A DNA stretch of 19,616 bases. Origin: Chryseosolibacter sp964563295 (GTDB taxonomy: Bacteria > Bacteroidota > Bacteroidia > Cytophagales > Cyclobacteriaceae). The notes under the pieces are model-generated. The model was not told the origin of the DNA and ran no database searches. It saw only the letters and a program-made list of their open reading frames with translations. This document shows positions 8,588 through 15,550 of this stretch, in pieces (the first letter of the stretch is position 1; each line of letters opens with the position of its first letter). The stretch spans positions 1-19,616 of the forward strand of contig CAZLWX010000068.1 in assembly GCA_964563295.1 (NCBI GenBank), written 5' to 3'. A program made the translations under genes and the position numbers.

Positions 8588-8715
8588 CGCGGTATCGATC
8601 TTACCGCGTAAGTTCATACTGAAAGTTTCGCAGCCCGGCGTGGAGTCAACCGGCTGTATTTTCTTGCAGCGGTCCTATTCGGGGATTCATTTCCTGCGGT
8701 GAGTTTACTTCACCG
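8588..8715. other. Hairpin-rich leader region upstream of the PIG-L gene
   Basis: Three inverted repeats lie in 128 bp with no gene. CGCGGTA (8588-8594) pairs perfectly with TACCGCG (8602-8608) over a 7-nt loop. CAGCC(C)GG pairs with CCGGCTG, with one bulged base, at about 8632-8656. CGGTGA (8697-8702) pairs perfectly with TCACCG (8710-8715) over a 7-nt loop. None is followed by a T run, so terminators are unlikely. It may be a structured 5' leader or a small RNA; no known riboswitch core was recognised. Confidence 0.4.
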
Positions 8716-8787
8716 GGTAGATTGAGAGAAATCTATTTTTTGTTAAGGCGATTTAACCTTAAATTCAGCCAAACCTACTTATACCTT

Positions 8788-9660
8788 ATGAAAAATGTTG
8801 TCATCATGTTTGTGTTGCTATGGGCCGCCACAGTCACGTTTGCACAGACAGAGCCGATTCGCGTGATCATGATCGGCGCACATCCAGACGACTGCGACCA
8901 GGATGGTGGTGGAACAGCCATCGCCCTCGCGAAGTTGGGCCTTAAAGTGAAGTTTGTGTCGGTCACCAACGGCGATGCGGGTCATCAGGACATCGGCGGC
9001 GGCGCTCTGGCAAAAAGGCGGGCGGCAGAGGCCAAGGAAGCCGGCAGGCGTTTCGGCGTGGAGTATGAAGTCCTTGATAACCATGACGGCGAATTGATTC
9101 CGTCCCTGGACGTCCGCCTGCAGATCATTCGCAAGATCCGTGAGTGGAATGCCGATGTGGTCATCGCCCCCAGGCCAAACGATTATCACCCCGACCACCG
9201 CTACACTGGCGTGCTGGTGCAGGATGCTGCCTACATGGTCGGCGTGCCGAATGTCGCGGCCGACACACCGCCGCTGAAAAAAAATCCTGTGTTTCTGTAC
9301 TTTCAGGATTTTTTCCAACGCCCCAACACTTTTCGGCCAGATATCGCCATCGACATAAGCGCAGTATTCGACCAGAAGATCCACGCTCTCGATGCCCATG
9401 AATCCCAATTCTATGAGTGGCTTCCCTGGATCGGCGGCTACGCTGACAAAGTGCCTGCCGATAAGTCGCAACGCGAAAAGTGGTTGGCGTCGAACCGGAC
9501 GGTAAGAATTACACCCGAGGTACGAGCTTCACTGGAGAAATGGTATGGCAAGGAAAAAGCCGCCCAGGTAAGACATGCTGAAGCTTTCGAGATCTGTGAA
9601 TATGGAACTCAGCCCTCAGACGAAGAAATTATGAGGCTCTTCCCAATGCTCAAGCACTAA
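8788..9660 (+). CDS. Secreted PIG-L family N-acetylglucosaminyl deacetylase-like hydrolase
   Basis: The 290-residue protein belongs to the PIG-L/LmbE family (PF02585): zinc-dependent deacetylases acting on GlcNAc-type conjugates (GlcNAc-PI, mycothiol and bacillithiol precursors, antibiotics). The zinc-site signature AHPDD is at 31-35 and the second histidine motif HPDH at 134-137, in PRPNDYHPDHRYTG. Residues 1-19 form a signal peptide with likely cleavage at TFA|QT, so this copy is periplasmic or outside. That makes a bacillithiol role (cytoplasmic BshB) less likely and glycan or glycolipid deacetylation more likely. The frame extends to a TTG at 8722, but the ATG at 8788 places the signal peptide at the very N-terminus. 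A hairpin-rich region precedes it. The next gene starts 34 bp after its stop and may be co-transcribed. Confidence 0.9.
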   Translation: MKNVVIMFVLLWAATVTFAQTEPIRVIMIGAHPDDCDQDGGGTAIALAKLGLKVKFVSVTNGDAGHQDIGGGALAKRRAAEAKEAGRRFGVEYEVLDNHDGELIPSLDVRLQIIRKIREWNADVVIAPRPNDYHPDHRYTGVLVQDAAYMVGVPNVAADTPPLKKNPVFLYFQDFFQRPNTFRPDIAIDISAVFDQKIHALDAHESQFYEWLPWIGGYADKVPADKSQREKWLASNRTVRITPEVRASLEKWYGKEKAAQVRHAEAFEICEYGTQPSDEEIMRLFPMLKH

Positions 9661-9694
9661 CTAACGGGCATGTGGGAAAAATGGATGTGCTGGT

Positions 9695-10180
9695 ATGACC
9701 GCTGCTCCGCTGAATGAAATCAAGAGAGAATTGGCTGCCCGCGATGCCGGAGAGCTGCTCGCCATTTGCCTGAGGTTAGCGAAGTACAAAAAGGAGAACA
9801 AGGAGCTCCTGGACTATCTATTGTTCCAGGAGCATGACGAAAGCGGTTTTATTAATTCCGTCAAGGGAGAAATTGCCGACCAATTCAAGACGGTGCCTGT
9901 AGGAACCAACACCTACTACGTTAAGAAATCGCTTCGGAAGATCCTGCGCTTTGTAAACCGGATGACGCGCTACTCCAACCGGCCGGAAACGGACCTGGAG
10001 TGCCGCCTTTACTTTTGCGTCAAGATCGCCGAGGCGGGGATTCCATTGCCAGAAGGATCCGTTTTGCAAAACCTCTACCGGCAGCAACTAAAAAAGATCA
10101 AAGCGACTGTAGCGCGGTTGCCCGAGGACTTGCAGGCAGATTATTCGCGCGAGATGGACAAAGCACTGGCCTGGAAATAG
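9695..10180 (+). CDS. Conserved Bacteroidota hypothetical protein, helical, cytoplasmic
   Basis: The 161-residue protein has no signal peptide or TM segment and is predicted mostly helical and basic. The N-terminal part (LAICLRLAKYKKENKELLDYL) and the central basic part (KKSLRKILRFVNRMTRYS) look like amphipathic helices; the end (LPEDLQADYSREMDKALAW) is also helical. I recognise the pattern as a small hypothetical family widespread in Bacteroidota, with no function known to me. The basic helices could suit nucleic-acid or protein binding (inference). It starts 34 bp after the PIG-L gene on the same strand and its stop is 3 bp from the end of the convergent 68-residue gene. LigD lies 290 bp further on. 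Confidence 0.82.
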   Translation: MTAAPLNEIKRELAARDAGELLAICLRLAKYKKENKELLDYLLFQEHDESGFINSVKGEIADQFKTVPVGTNTYYVKKSLRKILRFVNRMTRYSNRPETDLECRLYFCVKIAEAGIPLPEGSVLQNLYRQQLKKIKATVARLPEDLQADYSREMDKALAWK

Positions 10181-10183
10181 CAC

Positions 10184-10390
10184 TCACTGGTCGTCGTACC
10201 ATTTCTTGTCGAATGTATGCCTTGAAGGCTTTCCTTGTTTGAGAATGGTGATTACCATCCAAACAAGCCCACCTTGCGCCACCAGCAACATGAGGAAGAG
10301 GATGGGGAACGGTAGAGCTAATTGATACATGATGGCGAACATCACCGCACCAATCGAGACGATAGCGATGGATGATCCAACTCTGTTCAT
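10184..10390 (-). CDS. Small two-TM membrane protein, unknown function
   Basis: The 68-residue protein has two hydrophobic segments at about 5-24 and 28-50 and a polar C-terminus ending HTFDKKWYDDQ. Small two-TM proteins with such an aromatic/acidic tail occur in Bacteroidota, but I cannot give a role. An exact TAnnTTTG element lies 43 nt before its ATG. Its stop is 3 bp from the stop of the preceding plus-strand gene, so the two transcripts converge and probably overlap. Confidence 0.7.
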   Translation of the reverse strand: MNRVGSSIAIVSIGAVMFAIMYQLALPFPILFLMLLVAQGGLVWMVITILKQGKPSRHTFDKKWYDDQ

Positions 10391-10433
10391 ATTACAAACT
10401 CGTTAGCGACACCGGCCGGTTGCGACCCGGATG

Positions 10434-10441
10434 CAAAGGTA
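10434..10441 (-). promoter_or_regulatory. Bacteroidota -7 promoter element of the 68-residue membrane protein
   Basis: The minus strand reads TACCTTTG, an exact match to TAnnTTTG, 43 nt upstream of the ATG at 10390. No clear -33 TTTG was seen. On the plus strand the same interval leads into a near-match for ligD, TAAATTTC at 10447-10454, so divergent promoters may overlap here. Confidence 0.5.
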
Positions 10442-10468
10442 TGGCATAAATTTCTAGACCATCGCTGT

Positions 10469-13207
10469 ATGGCACTCACCGAGTACAAGAAAAAGCGCAC
10501 TTTTAAAAAGACACCTGAACCCACGGGAGGTAAGCCGGCAGGCAAGAAACTCAGTTTTGTTGTGCAAAAGCACGCCGCTTCACGCCTGCATTATGACTTC
10601 CGGCTTGAGCTCAATGGCGTATTGCTCTCATGGGCTGTTCCCAAAGGGCCTTCCCTCAACCCTGCTGACAAGCGACTTGCCATGCGGGTGGAAGATCATC
10701 CATTCGACTATAAGGATTTCGAGGGAATTATCCCGGAAGGAAATTATGGTGCCGGAACAGTGATCGTTTGGGATCGCGGCACCTATGAGCCGGTAGCACC
10801 GTCAACATCGAAGAAGGAACAGGAGAGGATACTCGAAGAGCAACTCAAAAAGGGATCATTGAAGATCCGCCTTCACGGCGAAAAACTCAAGGGCGAATTC
10901 GCCTTGGTTGACATGAAAGGGCGGGGAGACAAGAATGCATGGTTGTTGATCAAACATCGTGACGAGTTTGCGTCGAAAGGTGACATTACCGCTGAGGAAG
11001 AGTCGGCTGTCTCGGGCAAGACTCTTGAACAAGTCGCAGGATCAAAATCTGCCAAAATATGGGGAAGCAATCGGCGGTCAACCAGGACGAAAGCCAAGGC
11101 ACCTAAAGTTGCGCGGCGCGTAGTTCCTTCCCGGAAGGTGGCAACTAAAACGAATAAGCCGAGGTCCATCAAGGGGTTGTTGGAAAATGTGAAACGAAAG
11201 AAAAGGTCAGCGTTGCCCGCCGAAGTGAGTCCTATGTTGGCGACGCTCGTCGATAAGCCTGTCGCGCAGCAGGAGTGGTTGTACGAAGTGAAGTGGGACG
11301 GTTTTCGGGCCATCAGCTTCGTGAACCAGGGAGAGGTGAAGATTCGATCACGCAACGATAAGGATTTTAACCAGAAGTTCTACCCCGTTCATGAGGCACT
11401 CGCCAGCTGGAACGTGGACGCTGTCGTGGATGGTGAGATTATCGTTGTAGGTAAAGACGGCACTCCCGATTTCAGCGCACTGCAAGGCTGGCGCAGCGAA
11501 GCCGATGGTCATCTCGTCTACTATATATTCGACGTACTCTGGTTGGCCGGTTATAACCTGATGAACGTTCCGCTGGCAACACGTAAAGCAATACTGTTAC
11601 AAGCGATACCCACGGACGACGTTATCCGTATTAGCGAGAATTTTGCAATTGACGGAACCGAGTTCTTTGAGCTGGCGGACCGAATGGGCCTGGAGGGCAT
11701 TGTCGCCAAGAAAGCTGATAGCCTATACCAACCCGGCCAGCGGACGAAAACGTGGCTGAAGATAAAGACCGAAAAACAACAGGAAGCGGTCATCGCGGGA
11801 TATACGCGCAATGAAAACTCGTCGCGGAAATTCAGCGCATTGCTTTTGGGTATCTATGACCATGGAGAACTGAAGTTTATTGGCCCGGTCGGAACAGGCT
11901 TTACCCGCGACACCCAGGAGCTGTTGTTACAAAAAATGGCATCTCTGGTTACTGAGAAATGTCCCTTCAAGGAAGTTCCGGATTACAACAAACCTTCCCG
12001 CTTTCGACCTAACCCGCCACGCGCAGAAGTTGTCTGGCTAAAGCCCAGGCTCGTTGCCGAGGTAAATTACCGTGCCCTCGGTGCTGATGGTACCATGAGA
12101 CATCCATCGTTCAAAGGCCTCCGCGAGGACAAGAACCCCCGTGATGTTGTGCGTGAGACTCCGGCGCCAACCAACGAAATTGTCGGCGATGATCGGGAAA
12201 AAAGGAATGAAAGGAAGAAGGAAGACCTCTCCGGAAAGGTGATTACCACTGTGGCAAGACCGTCACGGCAGACGCTGTTGAATCCCGGCGACGAGACTCA
12301 GGTGCGGAAGATCGATGGTCGCGATCTGAAGTTCACGAATCTCAGCAAGGTATTTTGGCCCGAGGATGGCTATACTAAACGCGACATGCTGAACTATTAC
12401 TACCAGGTAGCGCCGTTGATACTGCCGTACATGAACGGCCGTCCCCAGACCCTTAACCGGTTTCCCAATGGTATTCACGGACAGAGTTTTTATCAAAAAG
12501 ATGTTACGGGCAAAGTTCCCGCATGGATCAAGAAATACCGCTACTTCAGCGAGGGAGATAAGCGCGAGAAGCATTTCCTGGTTTGCACGGATGAAGCCAG
12601 CTTGTTGTATATGGCCTCGTTGGGATGCATTGAAATGAATCCCTGGAGCAGTAGGGTGGAAAAGCCCGATCACCCGGATTGGTGTGTTATCGACCTGGAC
12701 CCGGGTAAGAAGACGACGTTTGACCAGGTTATCGAGGCTGCGAAAGTGACCAAAGAAGTGCTTGACTCCCTGAAGCTGCCTTCGTACTGCAAGACGTCCG
12801 GATCAACCGGCCTTCATGTTTATGTTCCGCTTGGCGCTCTTTATACCTATGAAGAGTCGAAGGAGTTTGCGCGGGCACTGGTGAAGGTGGTTCATGCGCA
12901 GCTCCGGTCGTTTACAACGCTGGAGAGAAAGGTATCGGACAGGAATGGAAAGATGTACCTCGACTTTCTACAGAACCGGCCACAAGCGACGCTCGCGGGC
13001 CCATATTCGCTCCGGCCAAAGGTGGGAGCTCCGGTATCAACACCGTTGCATTGGGAGGAGGTGAGGAAAGGTATGAGGACTCTCGATTTCTCCATTAAGA
13101 ATGCCATTGCGCGATTCCGGGAGACCGGAGACCTGTTTGCTGGCGTACTCGGCAAAGGAATCGACCTTCACACAGCAATGGAAGCGTTGAACAACGTTTC
13201 CATTTGA
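10469..13207 (+). CDS. ligD: ATP-dependent DNA ligase D (phosphoesterase-ligase-polymerase)
   Basis: LigD, with Ku, carries out bacterial non-homologous end joining: it trims 3' ends, fills in nucleotides and seals the break. All three domains are present in 912 residues. The 3'-phosphoesterase is at about 30-165, with His35, His41, Asp43 and His77. The ligase is at about 252-560, with the nucleotidyl lysine Lys275 in EVKWDGFR, EGIVAKK at 409-415 and WLKIK at 429-433. The primase-like polymerase is at about 617-905, with Asp742 and Asp744 in VIDLDPGK, His783 in SGSTGLHVYVPL and Asp832 in MYLDF. The linkers at about 195-250 and 565-605 are rich in Lys/Arg and Ser. No active-site residue looks lost. 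The start is ATG; TAAATTTC at 10447-10454 is a one-mismatch promoter candidate. No Ku gene occurs in the window, so its partner must be elsewhere. Confidence 0.97.
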   Translation: MALTEYKKKRTFKKTPEPTGGKPAGKKLSFVVQKHAASRLHYDFRLELNGVLLSWAVPKGPSLNPADKRLAMRVEDHPFDYKDFEGIIPEGNYGAGTVIVWDRGTYEPVAPSTSKKEQERILEEQLKKGSLKIRLHGEKLKGEFALVDMKGRGDKNAWLLIKHRDEFASKGDITAEEESAVSGKTLEQVAGSKSAKIWGSNRRSTRTKAKAPKVARRVVPSRKVATKTNKPRSIKGLLENVKRKKRSALPAEVSPMLATLVDKPVAQQEWLYEVKWDGFRAISFVNQGEVKIRSRNDKDFNQKFYPVHEALASWNVDAVVDGEIIVVGKDGTPDFSALQGWRSEADGHLVYYIFDVLWLAGYNLMNVPLATRKAILLQAIPTDDVIRISENFAIDGTEFFELADRMGLEGIVAKKADSLYQPGQRTKTWLKIKTEKQQEAVIAGYTRNENSSRKFSALLLGIYDHGELKFIGPVGTGFTRDTQELLLQKMASLVTEKCPFKEVPDYNKPSRFRPNPPRAEVVWLKPRLVAEVNYRALGADGTMRHPSFKGLREDKNPRDVVRETPAPTNEIVGDDREKRNERKKEDLSGKVITTVARPSRQTLLNPGDETQVRKIDGRDLKFTNLSKVFWPEDGYTKRDMLNYYYQVAPLILPYMNGRPQTLNRFPNGIHGQSFYQKDVTGKVPAWIKKYRYFSEGDKREKHFLVCTDEASLLYMASLGCIEMNPWSSRVEKPDHPDWCVIDLDPGKKTTFDQVIEAAKVTKEVLDSLKLPSYCKTSGSTGLHVYVPLGALYTYEESKEFARALVKVVHAQLRSFTTLERKVSDRNGKMYLDFLQNRPQATLAGPYSLRPKVGAPVSTPLHWEEVRKGMRTLDFSIKNAIARFRETGDLFAGVLGKGIDLHTAMEALNNVSI

Positions 13208-13231
13208 CCATGTTCAACCCAACGTGGTTGT

Positions 13232-13924
13232 TCAGCGAAACTCTGCGATGCCGAATCGTTCGTAGTCATGGAAATTGGTCCTCACTTTCTGCCAGGCCCA
13301 CCATGTGCGGGTGTCATCGTCATAGTCAATGCGATACATGTTGATGCGCCACCGTGTCCCGATTTTTGGCGGCACGTTCTGTAGCGGTCGAAGCAGGGTG
13401 AAGGGAATAAACACTTCTCCCATCCAGGCGGTCGGGTTGCCTGATTCATCTCTCTGAATCGTGACTGCATGACGCGTCTTGCGCTTGCCTTCGTATTGCC
13501 ACGGCTTCCAGCCGAGGAATTCACCGTTAAAGTTGGGAACGAGAATGGCGAGCTCCTTATCCAGCGGCGAAATTTCATACTCAAAATATATAGGCGTCTT
13601 CTCGTCGGTCCAGAAAAAGATCTCGAATACATCTTCGTTCCAGAGTTCCGCGAAGTCTTCAGTTTTGGTGGCAGTGATTTTCTGGTCGGCGCAATAAAAA
13701 TGAATGTAGAGTCCTTCCGGCGAATACAAGAGTTTTACCCGGGTGTTGTACGGCTTCTCGCCGCTGCGCCGTTCGAGGTTTACCCATTCGGTTTCAGACC
13801 AGGCCGGATTTTTCCCATCGCCGGTCAACTCGAAATCCGACGTCGATCGGATCAACAATTGGGCCCTGGCGGGACTGACAAGCATTGAAAGACCGACTGC
13901 CAGCAGGTTGACTATGGATCGCAT
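13232..13924 (-). CDS. Secreted carbohydrate-binding family 9-like protein
   Basis: The 230-residue protein has a signal peptide at 1-21 (cleavage likely ARA|Q). The rest is a single beta-sandwich domain of the CBM9-like type (PF06452/DOMON-related). Family marks are the WSETEWVNL opening at 42-50, LYIHFYCAD at 72-80, NEDVFEIFFWTDE (96-108), YFEYEISPLDKEL (113-125) and the closing WWAWQKVRTNFHDYERFG (208-225). It has no second domain, so it likely binds a sugar or heme-like ligand without catalysis, in the periplasm or at the surface. It may help in polysaccharide capture. Its stop is 24 bp from the ligD stop (convergent). A one-mismatch promoter element (TACCTTTC, 13943-13950) lies 18 nt upstream. 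Exact ligand unknown. Confidence 0.85.
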   Translation of the reverse strand: MRSIVNLLAVGLSMLVSPARAQLLIRSTSDFELTGDGKNPAWSETEWVNLERRSGEKPYNTRVKLLYSPEGLYIHFYCADQKITATKTEDFAELWNEDVFEIFFWTDEKTPIYFEYEISPLDKELAILVPNFNGEFLGWKPWQYEGKRKTRHAVTIQRDESGNPTAWMGEVFIPFTLLRPLQNVPPKIGTRWRINMYRIDYDDDTRTWWAWQKVRTNFHDYERFGIAEFR

Positions 13925-13989
13925 GTTCGATTTGCTGTTTATGAAAGGTAAACATTCCCCGCGGCATGCGGTAATGGATATTGGGAGGC

Positions 13990-14028
13990 AAAAAAAAGCA
14001 GTTGAACCCGTCTTAGTCCAACTGCCTT
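13990..14028 (-). terminator. Rho-independent terminator, copy 1 of a duplicated hairpin
   Basis: GCAGTTG (13998-14004) pairs perfectly with CAACTGC (14019-14025) over a 14-nt loop containing CCGTCT. Read on the minus strand, the stem is followed by eight T's (A run at 13990-13997), a classical intrinsic terminator. It lies about 65 bp upstream of the CBM9-like gene, so it ends a transcript arriving from the right, not the CBM9-like gene itself. Confidence 0.7.
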
Positions 14029-14183
14029 TAGGCTTTGTTGAAACTTACCCCATCATGCTATGGTGGGTATAAATTGTAAAGTAATTATAAACTTAATTTC
14101 ATCATGAATTGTGCGTTTAACGCCCGAAATCTTACATGCCGCCCGGCTGGTATGGCATTCAATGCTGTTGCGCGTAAAAAGCA

Positions 14184-14216
14184 AAAAGCAGTTGCACCGT
14201 CTATGCAACTGCTTTT
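14184..14216 (-). terminator. Rho-independent terminator, copy 2, perfect 12-bp stem
   Basis: AAAAGCAGTTGC (14184-14195) pairs perfectly with GCAACTGCTTTT (14205-14216) over a 9-nt loop (ACCGTCTAT). On the minus strand it is followed by TTTTTGCTTTTT, so it should terminate minus-strand RNA; it is nearly symmetric and might also act on the plus strand. Stem core and loop motif CCGTCT are shared with the hairpin at 13990-14028. A minus-strand transcript from the DUF1080 gene, or a small RNA starting near 14300, would end here. Confidence 0.75.
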
Positions 14217-14355
14217 GAATACTGAACATAGTACTTCTCTCCATACAGAGCCGGAGAGGACCCTTACTAGTTAGATGGCTCAATATATAAGAAAGATCGA
14301 TCTTCCTGCTTCGGATTTGCTTTAATAAACAGGAAATTATTACGTGGCGGGGGTG

Positions 14356-14372
14356 GTCCCGATAGCCATCGT
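14356..14372. repeat. Imperfect TCCCGAT/ATCGGGA-type palindrome
   Basis: TCCCGAT-AGCC-ATCG followed by TG instead of GG: one arm is intact and the other decayed. Same family as 14434-14451 and 17660-17677. Confidence 0.5.
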
Positions 14373-14415
14373 GAGTGGCGATTGGGTTTTAGCATTTAGC
14401 CGTTGGCTATATGGA

Positions 14416-14477
14416 CCAACCGCCAATGGCCAATCCCGATTGCTATCGGGACCAACACCCAACCGTCAATAGCCAAC
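14416..14477. repeat. Pair of 19-bp direct repeats flanking a palindrome
   Basis: CCAACCGCCAATGGCCAAT (14416-14434) and CCAACCGTCAATAGCCAAC (14459-14477) agree at 16 of 19 bases and flank the palindrome at 14434-14451. The second copy ends 9 bp before the stop codon of the DUF1080 gene. The arrangement looks like a decayed intergenic repeat element. Confidence 0.7.
14434..14451. repeat. TCCCGAT-TGCT-ATCGGGA palindrome
   Basis: Seven-base arms pair perfectly over a 4-nt loop. There is no T run, so it is a weak terminator at best. The same arms recur in the window at 17660-17677 and, decayed, at 14356-14372, which marks it as a dispersed repeat. Confidence 0.75.
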
Positions 14478-14486
14478 TGCCATCAA

Positions 14487-15431
14487 TCATGGAGTTGCCG
14501 GAGTAATGGTGATGTTGCGGTATTCGATTGGTCCATGATCACCCTGCAGCAGGAGCGGACCTGGCTCCCCTTCAGCCGAATCGAGTGCACCTCCGGTAAT
14601 TCCCGGAATTTCCTGGTTTGTAATGATCGGAACTCCGTTCGCCACCACCGTAATCATCCGTCCGACGAGGGTGATGTCGTACTCCTGCCACTCTCCCGGA
14701 CTCTTGGCAACTTGTTCGCTCGGAGCAATGAAACCATAAACACCGCCGAGCTCGCCGAAAAGGGGTTCCTTGCCTTTGCTGTCGGCGATTTGAACTTCAT
14801 ATCTCCCACGCAAGTAGATGCCGCTGTTGCTGCCCTCCGGATATCGGAACTCGACATGTAGTTTGAAGTCGCCAAATTTTTCATCGGTAACCAGGTTGGC
14901 GCCAGACTTGGGACTGCGTAGAACTCCCTGCTCCACGACCCACTGATTTTCGCCAAGGGCATGCCAGCCTTTTAAACTATTTGATTGTATCAACGCAACA
15001 GGTTTTCCCCACGTCACCTCCTTACTGCCGCGGAGGGCGGGCGCGCGCTTTCCGGACCAGGTGTATTTTTTTCCATCCGGATACACGATTGAGCCCTCCA
15101 GTCCACCCTCGCCGATAGTACCTTGAACGGACAGGTCTCCGTCACCTGACTCCCACTGCGGCGGGATGGTGAACGAGAACGTGTTGCTTTCAACCTTGAC
15201 TTCAGAGATAGGCCTGGCACTTCCTACAGTGCCAACAAAATATCCGACAAGCGTGTTAAAACCCGAATGACGAACTTCCAGCCATGACGGATACTGGTGG
15301 CCATCGATGCTTACCGTGAGATCCCAGCGTCCATCGAGCGACGGTGGCTCGGGCGTACCGGCGGAAACGCATGCCAGAGTAATGAGGGCCATCAGTAGAA
15401 GGGTGAGTTGCGTGCTTCGATTCGTTCTCAT
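14487..15431 (-). CDS. Secreted DUF1080 (3-keto-disaccharide hydrolase-type) protein
   Basis: The 314-residue protein has a signal peptide at about 1-24. Cys21 in TLAC may make it a lipoprotein, but the lipobox is poor. Residues 30-130 form a beta-rich, lipocalin-like module (LDGRWDLTVSIDG to KKYTWSGKRAP). Residues about 140-312 are a DUF1080 domain (PF06439) with FGDFKLHVEFRYPEGSNSGIYLRG (186-209), YEVQI (211-215), GEWQEYDI (246-253) and QGDHGPIEYRNI (296-307). The fold is concanavalin-like, and some members hydrolyse 3-keto-glycosides; the substrate here is unknown. The frame is open to an ATG at 15533. I chose 15431 because it puts the signal peptide first and has AAAGGA 9 nt upstream, rare here, and a near-match promoter (15452-15459). 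Confidence 0.88.
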   Translation of the reverse strand: MRTNRSTQLTLLLMALITLACVSAGTPEPPSLDGRWDLTVSIDGHQYPSWLEVRHSGFNTLVGYFVGTVGSARPISEVKVESNTFSFTIPPQWESGDGDLSVQGTIGEGGLEGSIVYPDGKKYTWSGKRAPALRGSKEVTWGKPVALIQSNSLKGWHALGENQWVVEQGVLRSPKSGANLVTDEKFGDFKLHVEFRYPEGSNSGIYLRGRYEVQIADSKGKEPLFGELGGVYGFIAPSEQVAKSPGEWQEYDITLVGRMITVVANGVPIITNQEIPGITGGALDSAEGEPGPLLLQGDHGPIEYRNITITPATP

Positions 15432-15451
15432 AATATTTTTTCCTTTGGCGC

Positions 15452-15459
15452 CTAAATTA
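15452..15459 (-). promoter_or_regulatory. Possible -7 promoter element of the DUF1080 gene
   Basis: The minus strand reads TAATTTAG, one mismatch from TAnnTTTG, 20 nt before the ATG at 15431. The AAAGGA ribosome site lies between the two. No -33 TTTG was seen. Confidence 0.3.
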
Positions 15460-15550
15460 CTGTTGTCAGCCGAAATTGCACTATTAAGTTTACGAATTTG
15501 TATGTTCGGTAAACTCCCATCCCGTAAGACCATGCGGCTTTTGTTACCGG

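Larger units (their letters stand above)
13925..14486. other. 562-bp gene-free region with hairpins, palindromes and direct repeats
   Basis: Neither strand holds a convincing gene. The region contains two related hairpins (13990-14028 and 14184-14216), each followed by a T run on the minus strand. It also holds a further minus-strand hairpin (CTCTCC/GGAGAG, about 14235-14256), a TAGCC-GTT-GGCTA hairpin (14397-14409), two TCCCGAT-type palindromes and a pair of 19-bp direct repeats (14416-14477). It separates the CBM9-like and DUF1080 genes and probably ends transcription between them. One or two small RNAs on the minus strand are possible. Confidence 0.7.

Noticed and set aside
8818..9471. 217-residue minus-strand frame opposite the PIG-L gene
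   Set aside because: Antisense to AHPDD and HPDH catalytic motifs of a well-supported gene; no start signal.
13212..13230. CAACC/GGTTG hairpin between ligD and the CBM9-like gene
   Set aside because: Only a 5-bp stem without a T run; too weak to call a terminator.
14132..14158. 8-codon minus-strand reading frame (MPYQPGGM) between the two terminators
   Set aside because: Too short to judge, with no ribosome site or promoter; chance is the simplest explanation.
14403..14861. 152-residue plus-strand frame across the repeats and the DUF1080 3' end
   Set aside because: Begins in repeat DNA and continues antisense to the DUF1080 domain; no family resemblance.
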